From: Propionispora vibrioides
Lineage (GTDB): Bacteria > Bacillota > Negativicutes > Propionisporales > Propionisporaceae
Length of the DNA stretch: 64,000 nt
Reading direction: 5' to 3'
NCBI RefSeq assembly: GCF_900110485.1
Contig: NZ_FODY01000003.1
Span: 1 to 64,000, forward strand
This document shows positions 1 through 8,668 of the stretch, in pieces. The notes under the pieces are model-generated. The model did not search any database and had not been told where the DNA came from. It saw only the letters and a list, made by a program, of their open reading frames with translations. The position numbers were made by a program, and so were the translations under genes. The stretch's first letter is position 1, and every line of letters starts with the position of its first letter.

Positions 1-2
1 AC

Positions 3-275
3 ATGGCATTGTACAAGCAACGACAAAGGATCGTAGAACATCCATTTGGCACCATCAAGCGTACTTTCGGCTATACTCACTTTTTACTACGGGGAATTGA
101 AAATGTGAAAGGCGAAGCGGTTATGCATTGTTTAATGTATAACCTAAAACGCGTGATCAATTTGCTGGGAACCAATAAATTAATCGAAGCGATTAGAAAA
201 AGAACGGTACTTTCCTATAGCCGGATTGCCGCTCTTTTTGTGGCAATCCCATTTAGGAGCTTATCCGTGAGATAA
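3..275 (+). CDS. IS transposase, C-terminal fragment (IS1182-like)
   Basis: The first 90 codons visible belong to the end of a DDE transposase whose start lies outside the window; the ATG at 3 is probably internal. Near the N-terminus of the visible part is the stretch RIVEHPFGTIKR, which in IS1182-type transposases holds the last acidic residue of the DDE triad, followed by the usual tail with MYNLKRVINLLG. The frame ends at a TAA with no visible damage. It points away from the convergent minus-strand block. Family assignment rests on motif recognition only, and I could not find the terminal inverted repeat with confidence. Confidence 0.7.
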   Translation: MALYKQRQRIVEHPFGTIKRTFGYTHFLLRGIENVKGEAVMHCLMYNLKRVINLLGTNKLIEAIRKRTVLSYSRIAALFVAIPFRSLSVR

Positions 276-360
276 AAGAGGAGATTTTCGCACAGTCTGA
301 CGTTCCTTATTTGACAACTTTTTTTGCTATTTACACCGCGTGATATTCATTAAGAGATAC

Positions 361-389
361 AAAAGCTCCCGTTTTTAACGAGAGCTTTT
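361..389. terminator. bidirectional terminator between transposase and comM
   Basis: The inverted repeat AAAAGCTC...GAGCTTTT encloses CGTT/AACG, giving a hairpin flanked by A and T runs on both sides. It can end the transposase transcript on the plus strand and the comM operon on the minus strand. Confidence 0.6.
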
Positions 390-463
390 CCCATTTCTTA
401 TCACTAATAACTTTTCTACACTAATTAAGACACTTTAATATCAAATGCCCTATCTTTCGCTTA

Positions 464-1984
464 TTAATCAAACTTCTGCGCATTATTTCTAAATTGTATG
501 GCTTCAGCCACATGCTGTCCGGTGATGATTTGTTCTCCCGCCAGGTCGGCGATTGTGCGGGAGACCTTGATAATCCTGTCGTAACCCCGGCCGCTCAGGT
601 TCATTTTAGTGAAGGCTTGTTTCAACAGTTCCTGCGCCTCCTTTGTCAGGGGGCAGAATTTTTTGAGATGTTTGTGTCCCATCTGGGCGTTGCAGAATAG
701 ACCGTACTGTCCCAGTCGCTCCCGCTGCAAATCCCGCACGGCTGCTACACGGGCCCGGATGGCAGCCGAAGGCTCCGCCGGTACGGTTGCCGCGATTTCA
801 CTGTATTCCAGCCGTGGCACATGGACATGGATATCAATCCGGTCAAGCAACGGACCGGATATTTTTTTCACATACCGCCGAATATCGGCTGGCGTACAGG
901 TGCAGGTTTGCAGACCATCACCGGCAAAGCCACAGGGGCAGGGATTCATCGCAGCGATGAGCATGAATCGGGCAGGGTAAGAGGAGGAAGCCTGCACGCG
1001 TGAAATGGTTACATGCCCGTCTTCCAACGGCTGGCGCAGCACTTCCAGTACGCCGCGGGGAAATTCCGGCAGTTCGTCCAAAAACAGCACACCGTGGTGG
1101 CTTAAGGTTACCTCACCTGGTTTGGGGATTCTGCCGCCGCCAATCATGCCCGCATCCGATATGGTATGATGGGGGCTCCTGAATGGACGTACGGAAACCA
1201 AACCGGTGTTGGCCGATAGCAAGCCGGCAATGCTGTAAATTTTGGTAACTTCCAAGGCCTCCTGGTCGGACATGGCCGGCAAAATGCCCGGCACCCGCCG
1301 GGCCAGCATGGTTTTTCCCGAGCCAGGCGATCCGCTAAGCAGCAGGTTATGCCCACCGGCGGCAGCGATTTCCACCGCTCGTTTGGCAACCACCTGACCC
1401 TGTACTTCGGAAAAATCATCTCCCAAAACAGGCAAACCAGCGGCTTCCACCCGTTTTTGCTGCGGTGTCAAAGCCCGTCTTTCCTGCAAATGCCAAACTA
1501 CCTCGGCCAGTTTGTCCGGCGCATACACGGTCAGGCCATCAACCAGTAAGGCCTCGCCGGCATTTTCCCTGGCGACAAACAACTGGGTGATGCCCTGCTC
1601 AGCCGCAGCCATGGCCATCGGCAATACGCCTGATACGGCGCGCAGCCTGCCTTCCAGTGACAGTTCACTGACAAACAGGCAGCGCCGGCAATTTTCTCCG
1701 ACCTGTCCACTGGCTGCCAATATGCCGATAGCAATGGGTAAATCCAAACCGGAGCTATCCTTTTTGATATCGGCCGGCGCCAGATTGATGGTAATCCGCT
1801 GGGCCGGGAACTCAAAACCGGAATTCTTGATTGCCGCCCTGACCCGTTCCCGTGATTCACGTACAGCCGTATCAGGCAGTCCGACAATTTCCATTCCCGG
1901 CAGCCCATTGGTAATATCCACTTCCACATGAATAGCAATGCCGTCTAACCCAAACGTGGTGGCTCCGAATGTCTGCGCAAACAT
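464..1984 (-). CDS. comM: YifB/ComM family AAA+ ATPase (Mg-chelatase-like)
   Basis: This 506-residue protein has the standard ComM layout: an N-terminal Lon-protease-like fold domain (about 1-190), then an AAA+ module with Walker A GSPGSGKT at 218-225, then a Mg-chelatase-type C-terminal domain. A Cys-rich stretch beginning NPCPCGF lies in the ATPase domain, as is usual for the family. In Haemophilus and relatives ComM is a hexameric branch-migration helicase acting in natural transformation; its role in Firmicutes-type bacteria is less clear. It is the last gene of the long minus-strand block, directly after yraN, an order seen in many Firmicutes. Family assignment is firm, and the biological role here is inferred. 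Confidence 0.92.
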   Translation of the reverse strand: MFAQTFGATTFGLDGIAIHVEVDITNGLPGMEIVGLPDTAVRESRERVRAAIKNSGFEFPAQRITINLAPADIKKDSSGLDLPIAIGILAASGQVGENCRRCLFVSELSLEGRLRAVSGVLPMAMAAAEQGITQLFVARENAGEALLVDGLTVYAPDKLAEVVWHLQERRALTPQQKRVEAAGLPVLGDDFSEVQGQVVAKRAVEIAAAGGHNLLLSGSPGSGKTMLARRVPGILPAMSDQEALEVTKIYSIAGLLSANTGLVSVRPFRSPHHTISDAGMIGGGRIPKPGEVTLSHHGVLFLDELPEFPRGVLEVLRQPLEDGHVTISRVQASSSYPARFMLIAAMNPCPCGFAGDGLQTCTCTPADIRRYVKKISGPLLDRIDIHVHVPRLEYSEIAATVPAEPSAAIRARVAAVRDLQRERLGQYGLFCNAQMGHKHLKKFCPLTKEAQELLKQAFTKMNLSGRGYDRIIKVSRTIADLAGEQIITGQHVAEAIQFRNNAQKFD

Positions 1985-2054
1985 ATTCTACCTCCATCGG
2001 CCTCATTTCCGTTCCTGCAACAGCTTGGTTACGTCTAAGGCAATCGGTTCCGCA

Positions 2055-2408
2055 CTATTGCCGCCCAAAAGCATTAACAAGGTGATTAATCCGTCCGTCA
2101 GCTTCATATACCTCAATGACATCAATTCGGCAGGGCACGTCCGGCTGCTGGGTTTGGGCCAAATAACACAGCGCTGTTTGGATGATTTTTTGCTGTTTCC
2201 GATAGGTTACTGCTTCGGCCGGCAACCCGTACCGCGTGCTGCGCCTGGTTTTTACCTCGACAAAAACCAGTACACCGTCTTTCTTGGCGATAATATCAAT
2301 TTCACCCGTCCTGGCTCGGTATTTTTGTTGCAGGACAGCGTAACCATGGCGGCGCAAATATTCGACTACCACCGCTTCCCCCTTTTCACCCAAGGCTATA
2401 TGGTTCAT
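2055..2408 (-). CDS. yraN: YraN/UPF0102 family nuclease-like protein
   Basis: A 117-residue protein of the YraN family, which has a Holliday-junction-resolvase-like PD-(D/E)XK fold. The stretch GEIDIIAKKDG followed by VFVEVKTRRS supplies the D and the E-x-K of the putative active site. I chose the ATG at 2408 because AGAGG lies 7 nt upstream; a GTG seven codons earlier is in frame but has no ribosome binding site. It lies between the ylqH-like gene and comM. The biochemical function of this family is not established. Confidence 0.85.
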   Translation of the reverse strand: MNHIALGEKGEAVVVEYLRRHGYAVLQQKYRARTGEIDIIAKKDGVLVFVEVKTRRSTRYGLPAEAVTYRKQQKIIQTALCYLAQTQQPDVPCRIDVIEVYEADGRINHLVNAFGRQ

Positions 2409-2452
2409 CCCAACACCTCTGCTTTTCACCGCAGGCCTACTTAGCCATTTCT

Positions 2453-2728
2453 TCAGCCAAAATTCTGATCCAAACGATAAATATAGGCCAGAACCTCCGC
2501 CACCGCTTTATACAGAGCCGGTGGAATTTCCCGGTCCAGTTCCACGGCCATCAGCATATTGGACAGCGCCTTATTCTTATATAGAGGTACCGCCTGGCTT
2601 TGGGCCACAGCCATAATCTGCTCGGCAACCAAACCCTTTCCTTTGGCTACAACCCTAGGAGCACTATCTGCCTCCCGGTCATACTGAATGGCAACCGCCT
2701 GTTTGCGTTCTTCTTTCTGTTCGCTCAT
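2453..2728 (-). CDS. ylqH: FlhB C-terminal-domain-like protein (YlqH type)
   Basis: This 91-residue protein corresponds to the cytoplasmic C-terminal domain of the flagellar export protein FlhB without its membrane part. The match is to stretches such as AVAIQYD and to the helix ending VLAYIYRLD. The NPTH autocleavage motif of true FlhB is absent. Stand-alone proteins of this kind (YlqH in Bacillus) sit next to rnhB and the FliK-like YlqG. Its start overlaps the end of the upstream gene by 4 nt, so the two are translationally coupled. Function unknown; a substrate-switch role by analogy with FlhB/FliK is speculation. Confidence 0.82.
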   Translation of the reverse strand: MSEQKEERKQAVAIQYDREADSAPRVVAKGKGLVAEQIMAVAQSQAVPLYKNKALSNMLMAVELDREIPPALYKAVAEVLAYIYRLDQNFG

Positions 2729-4551
2729 GCTGTCTCCCCCGGTATAATGCGCACACTAAAATCAGTCAGTGTCAGCGGCAGTTCTCCCAACGCGCTGCGT
2801 ACCTGGGCAACGATGTCACGAAAAGCAGTCGCCGCCTCATCGGTGGAAAATTCGGTACGCACGCTCAACAGATTGCCCTGATATAAATGAAACATGGCGT
2901 CCACCCGGCCCAGATGGTTGGTATCAAAGAAAATGCGCAGCCAGGTTTCCGGTTGAGCCTCCCTTTTATAGCCACCCGTCCCTTGCTGTTCATGATAGAT
3001 ACGAACATAAGCCGGATAAACGGTACTGCCATCGCCAAAATAGATGGGTATAGTAAAGGACATGGTATTGGCAGTATTTGTTTTTTCCGGCAGAGCAGCT
3101 TGCGAATCCTGCACGGTAGCCGACAACTCCTGAATGGTGCGAATGGCTTTCTGCAGTGTTTCCGCCGGCAGTTCTTTCCATTTGGAAGCCTCGGAAAATT
3201 TAAACATTAGCCATAGATCAGGCAACTCCGGCAGATTATGCGTCACAGCCGCCTGTCTAACGGTTTGCGGCAGAAAATCCTGCAAGTAGTTAACAGCTTT
3301 CTGCAGTTCCTGGTGTTCCGCTGCAGTTACATCCAGTGTTTCCAGACGCGTAGCAGGAAACTCATCGGGAATTTCGCCGCCATCCAATATGTCTTTGGCC
3401 ACTTTAGTTATTGTCGCTGCCGTCCACACCTCGGCTTCCTGAGCCGCAGCGAGACCGGCCGGTACAACAGCGGCCGGTGAAGACGTTTTTCCTGCCATTT
3501 CACCTGCCGCCGGCTCCGGCAACACGGTGCGGCTTTCTCCACTTGTCCGGGAAATTTCTGTCTGCAGTTGTTTTACTGCCAGTAAAAGGGGTTGAATATC
3601 TTCTCCCGCGTCCCCCGCCGGCTGGTTAAGCAGCGTCAACAATATCTGTTTACCTGCCGTCTGCTCCTTAGCAGGTAAATCCTGAAATTCGGCGGCCAAT
3701 TGTCGAACGGCTGCCAACACCGATTCCCGGTCCTGCTCATTGTTAGCCAATACCTGCCAGGCCTTGGCCGGCCAGTCGGTCACCGGTTTGCTGGTCGGCG
3801 GTACTGGGGGACGGGTTGCCTCATCCAATGGCGTCGCTGTTGCTGGTTGCATGTTGGGTTCAGCCGTTATCGTCAACTTGGCAGCCTGTTGCGGTTCCTG
3901 TCCGCCTTCCGGCACCGGCAAAACAGTTTTTGCCACACTCTCCGGCAGAGGTTGCAACGCAGGCTGGCGAAAAGCTCCCGTTTCCACCGTATTATTGGGT
4001 TCCACCGGTTGATTCTGCATAGCGGATTGAGCCGGCAAGTTATCCTGTGCCGCTGCCGGCGGTTCTGTCACCGGTGCCGTCTGAGGCGGCAGTTGCGGTG
4101 GATTCTGCCGTACCGTGGCAAGAACCGTCTCAGTCTTTTCCGCCAGCGTATTCCAGATATCCGGAGTAAGCTGTTCTTCCAGATAAAGTGTTCCCTGCAG
4201 GGTTTGCACTATATTTTGCAGTTGTTCGGCCAGATTTTTTGGTAGTTGTACCAGGGTAGACATTCCCCGGGAAATAGCACCGGTGTCGGGCGCTGCCTGC
4301 TGCAAAATTTGCCGCACCTCTTGCTGCAAACTGTCAGGCAGCGAAGCCAGTAGCAACTGGCTGTTTTCAACTGTTCCGCCCAGATTACTTAGCAGCGTTT
4401 CGAGTGCTTCATGGATCAAAAGCTGAACCTGCAGCCCCGGTGTATTGGTCTCGGCCTGAGCTTGGGGCTGAGCCGTCGCAGACACGTTAGCCTGTCCTTC
4501 CAGCTCGGCCGGTGCCGGAAGCTGTCCCGGTGAAAGATTACTAACTCGCAT
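2725..4551 (-). CDS. large FliK/YlqG-like protein of unknown function
   Basis: A 608-residue protein. The N-terminal and central part (to about 350) is rich in Q, P, A and E and low in complexity. The last roughly 130 residues look globular and resemble the C-terminal domain of flagellar hook-length control proteins (FliK-like). I took the ATG at 4551, preceded by GGGAGG, rather than the longer frame from 4614, because it starts inside the last codons of rnhB in a normal coupled overlap. The pair with the FlhB-like gene downstream repeats the FliK-FlhB partnership on a small scale in a non-flagellar locus. Family call is moderate; function unknown. Confidence 0.6.
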   Translation of the reverse strand: MRVSNLSPGQLPAPAELEGQANVSATAQPQAQAETNTPGLQVQLLIHEALETLLSNLGGTVENSQLLLASLPDSLQQEVRQILQQAAPDTGAISRGMSTLVQLPKNLAEQLQNIVQTLQGTLYLEEQLTPDIWNTLAEKTETVLATVRQNPPQLPPQTAPVTEPPAAAQDNLPAQSAMQNQPVEPNNTVETGAFRQPALQPLPESVAKTVLPVPEGGQEPQQAAKLTITAEPNMQPATATPLDEATRPPVPPTSKPVTDWPAKAWQVLANNEQDRESVLAAVRQLAAEFQDLPAKEQTAGKQILLTLLNQPAGDAGEDIQPLLLAVKQLQTEISRTSGESRTVLPEPAAGEMAGKTSSPAAVVPAGLAAAQEAEVWTAATITKVAKDILDGGEIPDEFPATRLETLDVTAAEHQELQKAVNYLQDFLPQTVRQAAVTHNLPELPDLWLMFKFSEASKWKELPAETLQKAIRTIQELSATVQDSQAALPEKTNTANTMSFTIPIYFGDGSTVYPAYVRIYHEQQGTGGYKREAQPETWLRIFFDTNHLGRVDAMFHLYQGNLLSVRTEFSTDEAATAFRDIVAQVRSALGELPLTLTDFSVRIIPGETA

Positions 4552-5326
4552 CCTGTCTGCCTCCCCATGATTTAATCGGTTCAAAGCTGGTCCGGTGAAT
4601 CGGGCAAGGCCCATATTCCGCCAATGCTCTTAAATGTTCTCTGGTCCCATAGCCTTTATGATTTTGAAAACCGTATTGCGGATAAATCAGCGCCAACTCT
4701 TCCATCAGCCGGTCCCGTTCCACCTTGGCCAGAATAGAGGCTGCCGCAATGGATGCACTCAGCCCGTCTCCGCCAATCAATGAATTGGCCGGAATCGGCA
4801 GTTCCGGCAATGGCACGGCATCAATCAAAGCGGCCTGCGGTTTCAGTTCAATGGTCTTAATCGCCTGATACATGGCCTGCACAGTAGCCTGATAGATATT
4901 CAACCGGTCAATATCCGCCACTTCGACAATGACCGTCTTGGTAGACAACGCTTTCTTTTTAATCTCATCATATAATACGGCCCTTTGCGCCGCCGACAGT
5001 TTTTTCGAATCGTTCAACGAAGGAAGGCTGCAGCCAAACGGCAGAATCGCCGCACCGACCACCAGCGGACCGGCCAGCGGCCCCCGCCCTGCCTCATCGA
5101 CACCGACAATGCATTCATAGCCTTGACGGCGCAGTTCCTGCTCCGGCAGAAAAAGCTGCTGCAGGCGGGCCGCTTCCTTAGTCAGGCTTGCTTTTCTTTT
5201 TTGCCACTTCTCCAATAATCGTATGACCGAAACACGTCGGTCCGTATGTAGCTCCGCCAAAATAGCCTCCGGCAGCTCCGCCTGATCCAGCAATTCCGTT
5301 ATCTCCGCAACCGTCATGTTAGCCAT
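4541..5326 (-). CDS. rnhB: ribonuclease HII
   Basis: RNase HII removes ribonucleotides and RNA primers from RNA-DNA hybrids in the cytoplasm. The D-E-x-G core is visible as GVDEAGRGPLAGP, further acidic catalytic residues occur around LIDAVPLP, and the closing HRTSFEP motif is present. An N-terminal extension of about 80 residues precedes the catalytic domain, as in many Firmicutes. I chose the ATG at 5326, with GGGGA 11 nt upstream; a TTG at 5347 and an ATG at 5317 are alternatives. Confidence 0.93.
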   Translation of the reverse strand: MANMTVAEITELLDQAELPEAILAELHTDRRVSVIRLLEKWQKRKASLTKEAARLQQLFLPEQELRRQGYECIVGVDEAGRGPLAGPLVVGAAILPFGCSLPSLNDSKKLSAAQRAVLYDEIKKKALSTKTVIVEVADIDRLNIYQATVQAMYQAIKTIELKPQAALIDAVPLPELPIPANSLIGGDGLSASIAAASILAKVERDRLMEELALIYPQYGFQNHKGYGTREHLRALAEYGPCPIHRTSFEPIKSWGGRQDAS

Positions 5327-5476
5327 ACGCAAAAAAATCCCCGCCAATCCTGGGCGTGTGGGCCTGAGTATTCATTGTCCACACACCTTAAAATATTCTT
5401 CCGTTTTTGCTATATTCTTGCTGTTAAAGACAAATTCCTTTCTCCACCAGAAAAACAGCCCCATCCATTGCCCAAC

Positions 5477-5509
5477 AAAAAAGGACACAGCCATTAACCG
5501 GCTATGCCC
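5477..5509 (-). terminator. terminator after the ClpP-like gene
   Basis: On the minus strand a 10-bp stem with two G-U pairs (GGGCATAGCC / GGCTGTGTCC) is followed by six T residues. It sits directly after the ClpP-like stop codon. Confidence 0.7.
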
Positions 5510-5518
5510 CGTATTGCT

Positions 5519-6079
5519 TTACTCTATTTCCTTATACTCGGCGATAATACGGCTTACAATACCATAGGCTTTTGCCTCTGCCGCATCCAGCCAATAATTA
5601 CGCTGCGTATCCTGCTCCACCTTGGCCAGCGGTTGTCCGGTCCCGTCGCTAATCAAACGGTTGATGCGGCGGCGCATCTTGATAATTTCATCGGCTTCTA
5701 TTTTGATATCGGTCGCCTGGCCGCGCACCCCGCCGAGCGGCTGGTGAATCATATAGCGGGTATTGGGCAATGAGTAGCGGTCCTCTTTCGCGGCCGCCAG
5801 ATAAATGGTAATGCCGGCACTGGCTACCCAGCCGGTACCGATGACAATGACTCTCGGCGTCACAAAGCGAATCATATCATGAATGGTGTCACCGGCCTCC
5901 ACATGACCGCCCTGGCTGTTAATAAATAATTTAATCGGTTCATCACTCATTTCCTGCAAAATGAGGAGTTGAGCAGTTACTTTCTCCGCCACAGCCTGCG
6001 TGATCTCACCGGCAATAATGATCGACCGGGTTTTTAACAGTTTCTCCTGCCATTTCCCTTGTTTTTCTTCTTGTTCCAT
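5519..6079 (-). CDS. ClpP-like protein with altered catalytic triad
   Basis: A 186-residue protein of the ClpP/crotonase superfamily, shorter than a canonical ClpP with propeptide. The serine nucleophile is S87 (in GTGWVASAGI) and the histidine H112 (in MIHQPLGG). The position of the catalytic aspartate, aligned through the neighbouring DT-x-R and AEA residues, is an asparagine (N161). The usual ClpP serine context GQAASMGA is also not kept. It may be a ClpP paralogue with reduced or altered activity, or a non-catalytic subunit like cyanobacterial ClpR. No Clp ATPase gene is adjacent; it lies between rbgA and rnhB with terminators on both sides. The ATG at 6079 has a strong AAGGAGG site. Confidence 0.78.
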   Translation of the reverse strand: MEQEEKQGKWQEKLLKTRSIIIAGEITQAVAEKVTAQLLILQEMSDEPIKLFINSQGGHVEAGDTIHDMIRFVTPRVIVIGTGWVASAGITIYLAAAKEDRYSLPNTRYMIHQPLGGVRGQATDIKIEADEIIKMRRRINRLISDGTGQPLAKVEQDTQRNYWLDAAEAKAYGIVSRIIAEYKEIE

Positions 6080-6202
6080 TTTATTTCCTCCTTGTCCGTC
6101 GAACAATAGCAACTGAATCAAATTAATCAATTGTTCACAGAGCATCTATTCTCTTTAACTTATATTCCATCGACCAGACAAAATCCTGCCGGTGCTGCCT
6201 AA

Positions 6203-6241
6203 AAAATAAAGGAGGCTGCCCTTTACTCGATCGAGCCTCCC
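6203..6241 (-). terminator. terminator after rbgA
   Basis: GGAGGCT and AGCCTCC form a stem on the minus strand followed by TTTATTTTTT. It separates rbgA from the ClpP-like gene. Confidence 0.75.
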
Positions 6242-6251
6242 CACTTCTGAT

Positions 6252-7133
6252 CTATTCCCGGTCCGGCAATTGGCGGTCCAGCGTAAACTGTCCCAGCTTG
6301 CCACCGCGAAATTCGTTCAAAATGATTTTGCGGGCCTTGTCGCAATCGACCACGCCGCCACTGCGCAAACAGCCCCGCTTGCTGCCGATCAGGCGCAGCA
6401 ATTCCTCGCTGTCTTCCGGCAAAGGCAGCGTCAGCTTGTATCTCTCGCTCAGCCGTTCGCTGTAGTCCTCCCGCAGCATGGTTAAAAATTTGGCCATTAC
6501 CTGCTCCAGATCATATACTTCGTCGTTAATAGCCCCGGTAATGGCTAGCCGCAGGGCCACCGACGGGTCCTCTATCTTCGGCCAAAGTACGCCGGGAGTA
6601 TCCAAAAGCTCCAGGTTATTGGAGACTTTAATCCATTGCTTCCCCCTGGTTACACCCGGCTTATCGGCTGTACGCACAGTGGCCGATCCCAGCAGGCGAT
6701 TGATCAGGGAGGATTTTCCCACGTTGGGGATGCCCAGAATCATTGCTCTTACAGCCCGTGGCCGCACTCCTTTGGCAACAAGTTTGGCAATGGCCGCGCT
6801 GGCGCCCTGCTCCACCTTACTGATCAGGGCCTTGGTTCCTTTACCTGTCATGGAATCAATGGCAACTGCCTGCAGGCCTTGACTGCGGAATGTTTCTATC
6901 CAGCGTTCGGTCCAGGCCGTTTCAGCCAGGTCAGCCTTGTTTAGCGCAACGACGCGCGGCTTGTTCTCAATGATATCGGCAATCACTGGATTGGCACTGC
7001 TCAGTGGTATGCGGGCATCTACCAGTTCAATGACGACATCGACCAGCTTTACGTGTTCACGCATCATACGCTGAGCTTTGGCCATATGCCCGGGAAACCA
7101 GTTTATACGCATGTTATCCTTGCTATTTTCCAT
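6252..7133 (-). CDS. rbgA: ribosome biogenesis GTPase RbgA (YlqF)
   Basis: A circularly permuted GTPase that acts late in 50S subunit assembly. The motif order is G4 NKAD at 65-68, G1 GIPNVGKSS at 134-142 and G3 DTPG at 178-181, which is diagnostic of the YlqF/YawG group. The N-terminal NWFPGHMAKA signature is present. The start is uncertain by three codons (ATG 7133 or GTG 7142), with only a weak ribosome binding site. It follows lepB, as in Bacillus. Confidence 0.95.
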   Translation of the reverse strand: MENSKDNMRINWFPGHMAKAQRMMREHVKLVDVVIELVDARIPLSSANPVIADIIENKPRVVALNKADLAETAWTERWIETFRSQGLQAVAIDSMTGKGTKALISKVEQGASAAIAKLVAKGVRPRAVRAMILGIPNVGKSSLINRLLGSATVRTADKPGVTRGKQWIKVSNNLELLDTPGVLWPKIEDPSVALRLAITGAINDEVYDLEQVMAKFLTMLREDYSERLSERYKLTLPLPEDSEELLRLIGSKRGCLRSGGVVDCDKARKIILNEFRGGKLGQFTLDRQLPDRE

Positions 7134-7324
7134 ATACATCACTCACAATATGCAGATTCATTCACCGGCTCGTTCTTTGGCCGGCTCCGTATACAAAAAG
7201 CCGTTTCAACCCCGTCCGCCTGACGCGCTGACAGATGGTGATGGTACAACCATTCACAGCGGCAGTACGGTACTAGTTTTAAACGGCTTACGCTTTTTCA
7301 TACGGCTTACAGTCAGACGTTTGA

Positions 7325-7852
7325 CTAAGGAAGAGTTTTTAGCTGATCAAAGGGCCAAAATACCAGTACGGCTTTGCCCTTAATCAAGTTAAGCGGCACA
7401 AAGCCAACATCGTTAAACCGGCTGTCCTCGGAATTATTCCGGTTGTCTCCCATGACAAAGATGGTTCCGCTAGGCACGGTAGCCAACGGATAGGAGCCTT
7501 TAGTCTTTTCCAAAATATAAGGTTCATTTAACAATTGTCCGTTACGGAACACACGGCCTTCCTTGATTTCAATCGTATCACCGGCCACAGCAATGACCCG
7601 TTTGATAAAATCACGGCTGGGGTCCTGCGGATAGCGGAAAACCAGAACATCATCATACTCAGGCATTTTAAAACGGTAAATGAATTTATTGACCACCAGG
7701 CGTTCCCCGTTCATTAACGTGGGACGCATCGAAGGCCCTTCCACCATATACAGTTCCACAATAAAATACCGGATAAAAAATGCCAGTACAACGGCAATGA
7801 CGATGGAAATAACCCAGTCCTTTATTTCGTTTTTTAGATTTGCATTACTCAA
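7325..7852 (-). CDS. lepB: signal peptidase I
   Basis: A membrane-bound Ser-Lys endopeptidase that removes signal peptides on the outer face of the cytoplasmic membrane. Length is 175 residues with one N-terminal transmembrane segment (about 12-35). The nucleophile S41 lies in EGPSMRPTL, the general base K84 in DFIKRVIAVAGD, and the conserved MGDNRNNSEDSR box follows. It belongs to the short Gram-positive type. Position between rplS and rbgA matches Firmicutes gene order. Confidence 0.95.
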   Translation of the reverse strand: MSNANLKNEIKDWVISIVIAVVLAFFIRYFIVELYMVEGPSMRPTLMNGERLVVNKFIYRFKMPEYDDVLVFRYPQDPSRDFIKRVIAVAGDTIEIKEGRVFRNGQLLNEPYILEKTKGSYPLATVPSGTIFVMGDNRNNSEDSRFNDVGFVPLNLIKGKAVLVFWPFDQLKTLP

Positions 7853-8183
7853 GGTGAATTCCTCCTACCGGATAACACTTCTCTATGTAAAGGGGATACT
7901 CTGCGTCACTTAAAGCATCTGATAAGCTTAAGAATTTTTTGTGCTGCAAAACGAAGTAGTCGCGCAAATATACGCAAACGCCGACAACACTTCAGGCCGA
8001 AAAAGGAAACTATCTATTTAGGCGACGCAAGGTACTAACTCCACCTTAGTGTTCGATATAAAGCCGGTCTCTATACAGCCCAAAAAGCAAGAAAAGACCC
8101 GGCTTGTGCCAAGTCTGTGTGACACCGGCGGAAGCCTTAGTCTTTCCACTGATGACCGAAAAAATACACCTTCCGGCCATGCG
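7853..8183. other. intergenic stretch between rplS and lepB
   Basis: About 330 bp without a convincing gene. It contains the inverted pair AAGCCGG...CCGGCTT around 8060-8108. No short open frame here has a ribosome binding site. I see no recognisable RNA family. Confidence 0.4.
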
Positions 8184-8207
8184 AGAAAAGGGACTGCTGC
8201 CAGTCCC
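8184..8207 (-). terminator. terminator after rplS
   Basis: GGGACTG and CAGTCCC flank a 4-nt loop, and TTTT follows on the minus strand, just after the rplS stop codon. The short T run suggests partial read-through into lepB. Confidence 0.6.
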
Positions 8208-8214
8208 CTGTTTA

Positions 8215-8556
8215 CTACCGTCTTTCTCTAATACGTGCGGCTTTACCGGTAAGGTTGCGCAGGTAATACAATTTAGCACGGCGCACAATACCTCTGCGGA
8301 CGACTTCGATTTTTTCCAAACGGGGAGAATGTACCGGGAAAGTACGTTCTACGCCAACACCGTAAGAAATACGTCTTACCGTGAAAGTTTCACGTACGCC
8401 GCCACCCTGACGGGTGATAACAACACCTTCAAAAACCTGGATACGTTCACGATTGCCTTCCACTACCTTTACGTGGGCGCGAACGGTGTCTCCCGGTCTG
8501 AACGTAGGAATGTCCTTACGAAGTTGCTCTTGTTCTAATGCCTGAATAATATTCAC
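8215..8556 (-). CDS. rplS: 50S ribosomal protein L19
   Basis: A 113-residue L19 of normal length, located at the 30S-50S interface. Typical stretches are [23 protein letters not shown] and the Arg/Lys-rich C-terminus. It follows trmD and the RNA methyltransferase gene, as in most Firmicutes, after a leader of about 110 bp that may carry its own control. Confidence 0.97.
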   Translation of the reverse strand: MNIIQALEQEQLRKDIPTFRPGDTVRAHVKVVEGNRERIQVFEGVVITRQGGGVRETFTVRRISYGVGVERTFPVHSPRLEKIEVVRRGIVRRAKLYYLRNLTGKAARIRERR

Positions 8557-8668
8557 TTATAGTGCCTCCTTATACTAGACGTTCTTACCCGCCCGATAAG
8601 CGACAGAGGACCGTCCGTTTTACACGACGATAATTTTATCATATATTGCTTGGATATTCAAGTATTAA

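Noticed and set aside
3700-4245. Plus-strand frame of 181 codons opposite the FliK-like gene
   Set aside because: Product of the biased base composition of a low-complexity gene on the other strand; its sequence is rich in R and L as typical of shadows.
7853-8183. Riboswitch between rplS and lepB
   Set aside because: Some inverted sequence is present, but no conserved core of a known class could be recognised.
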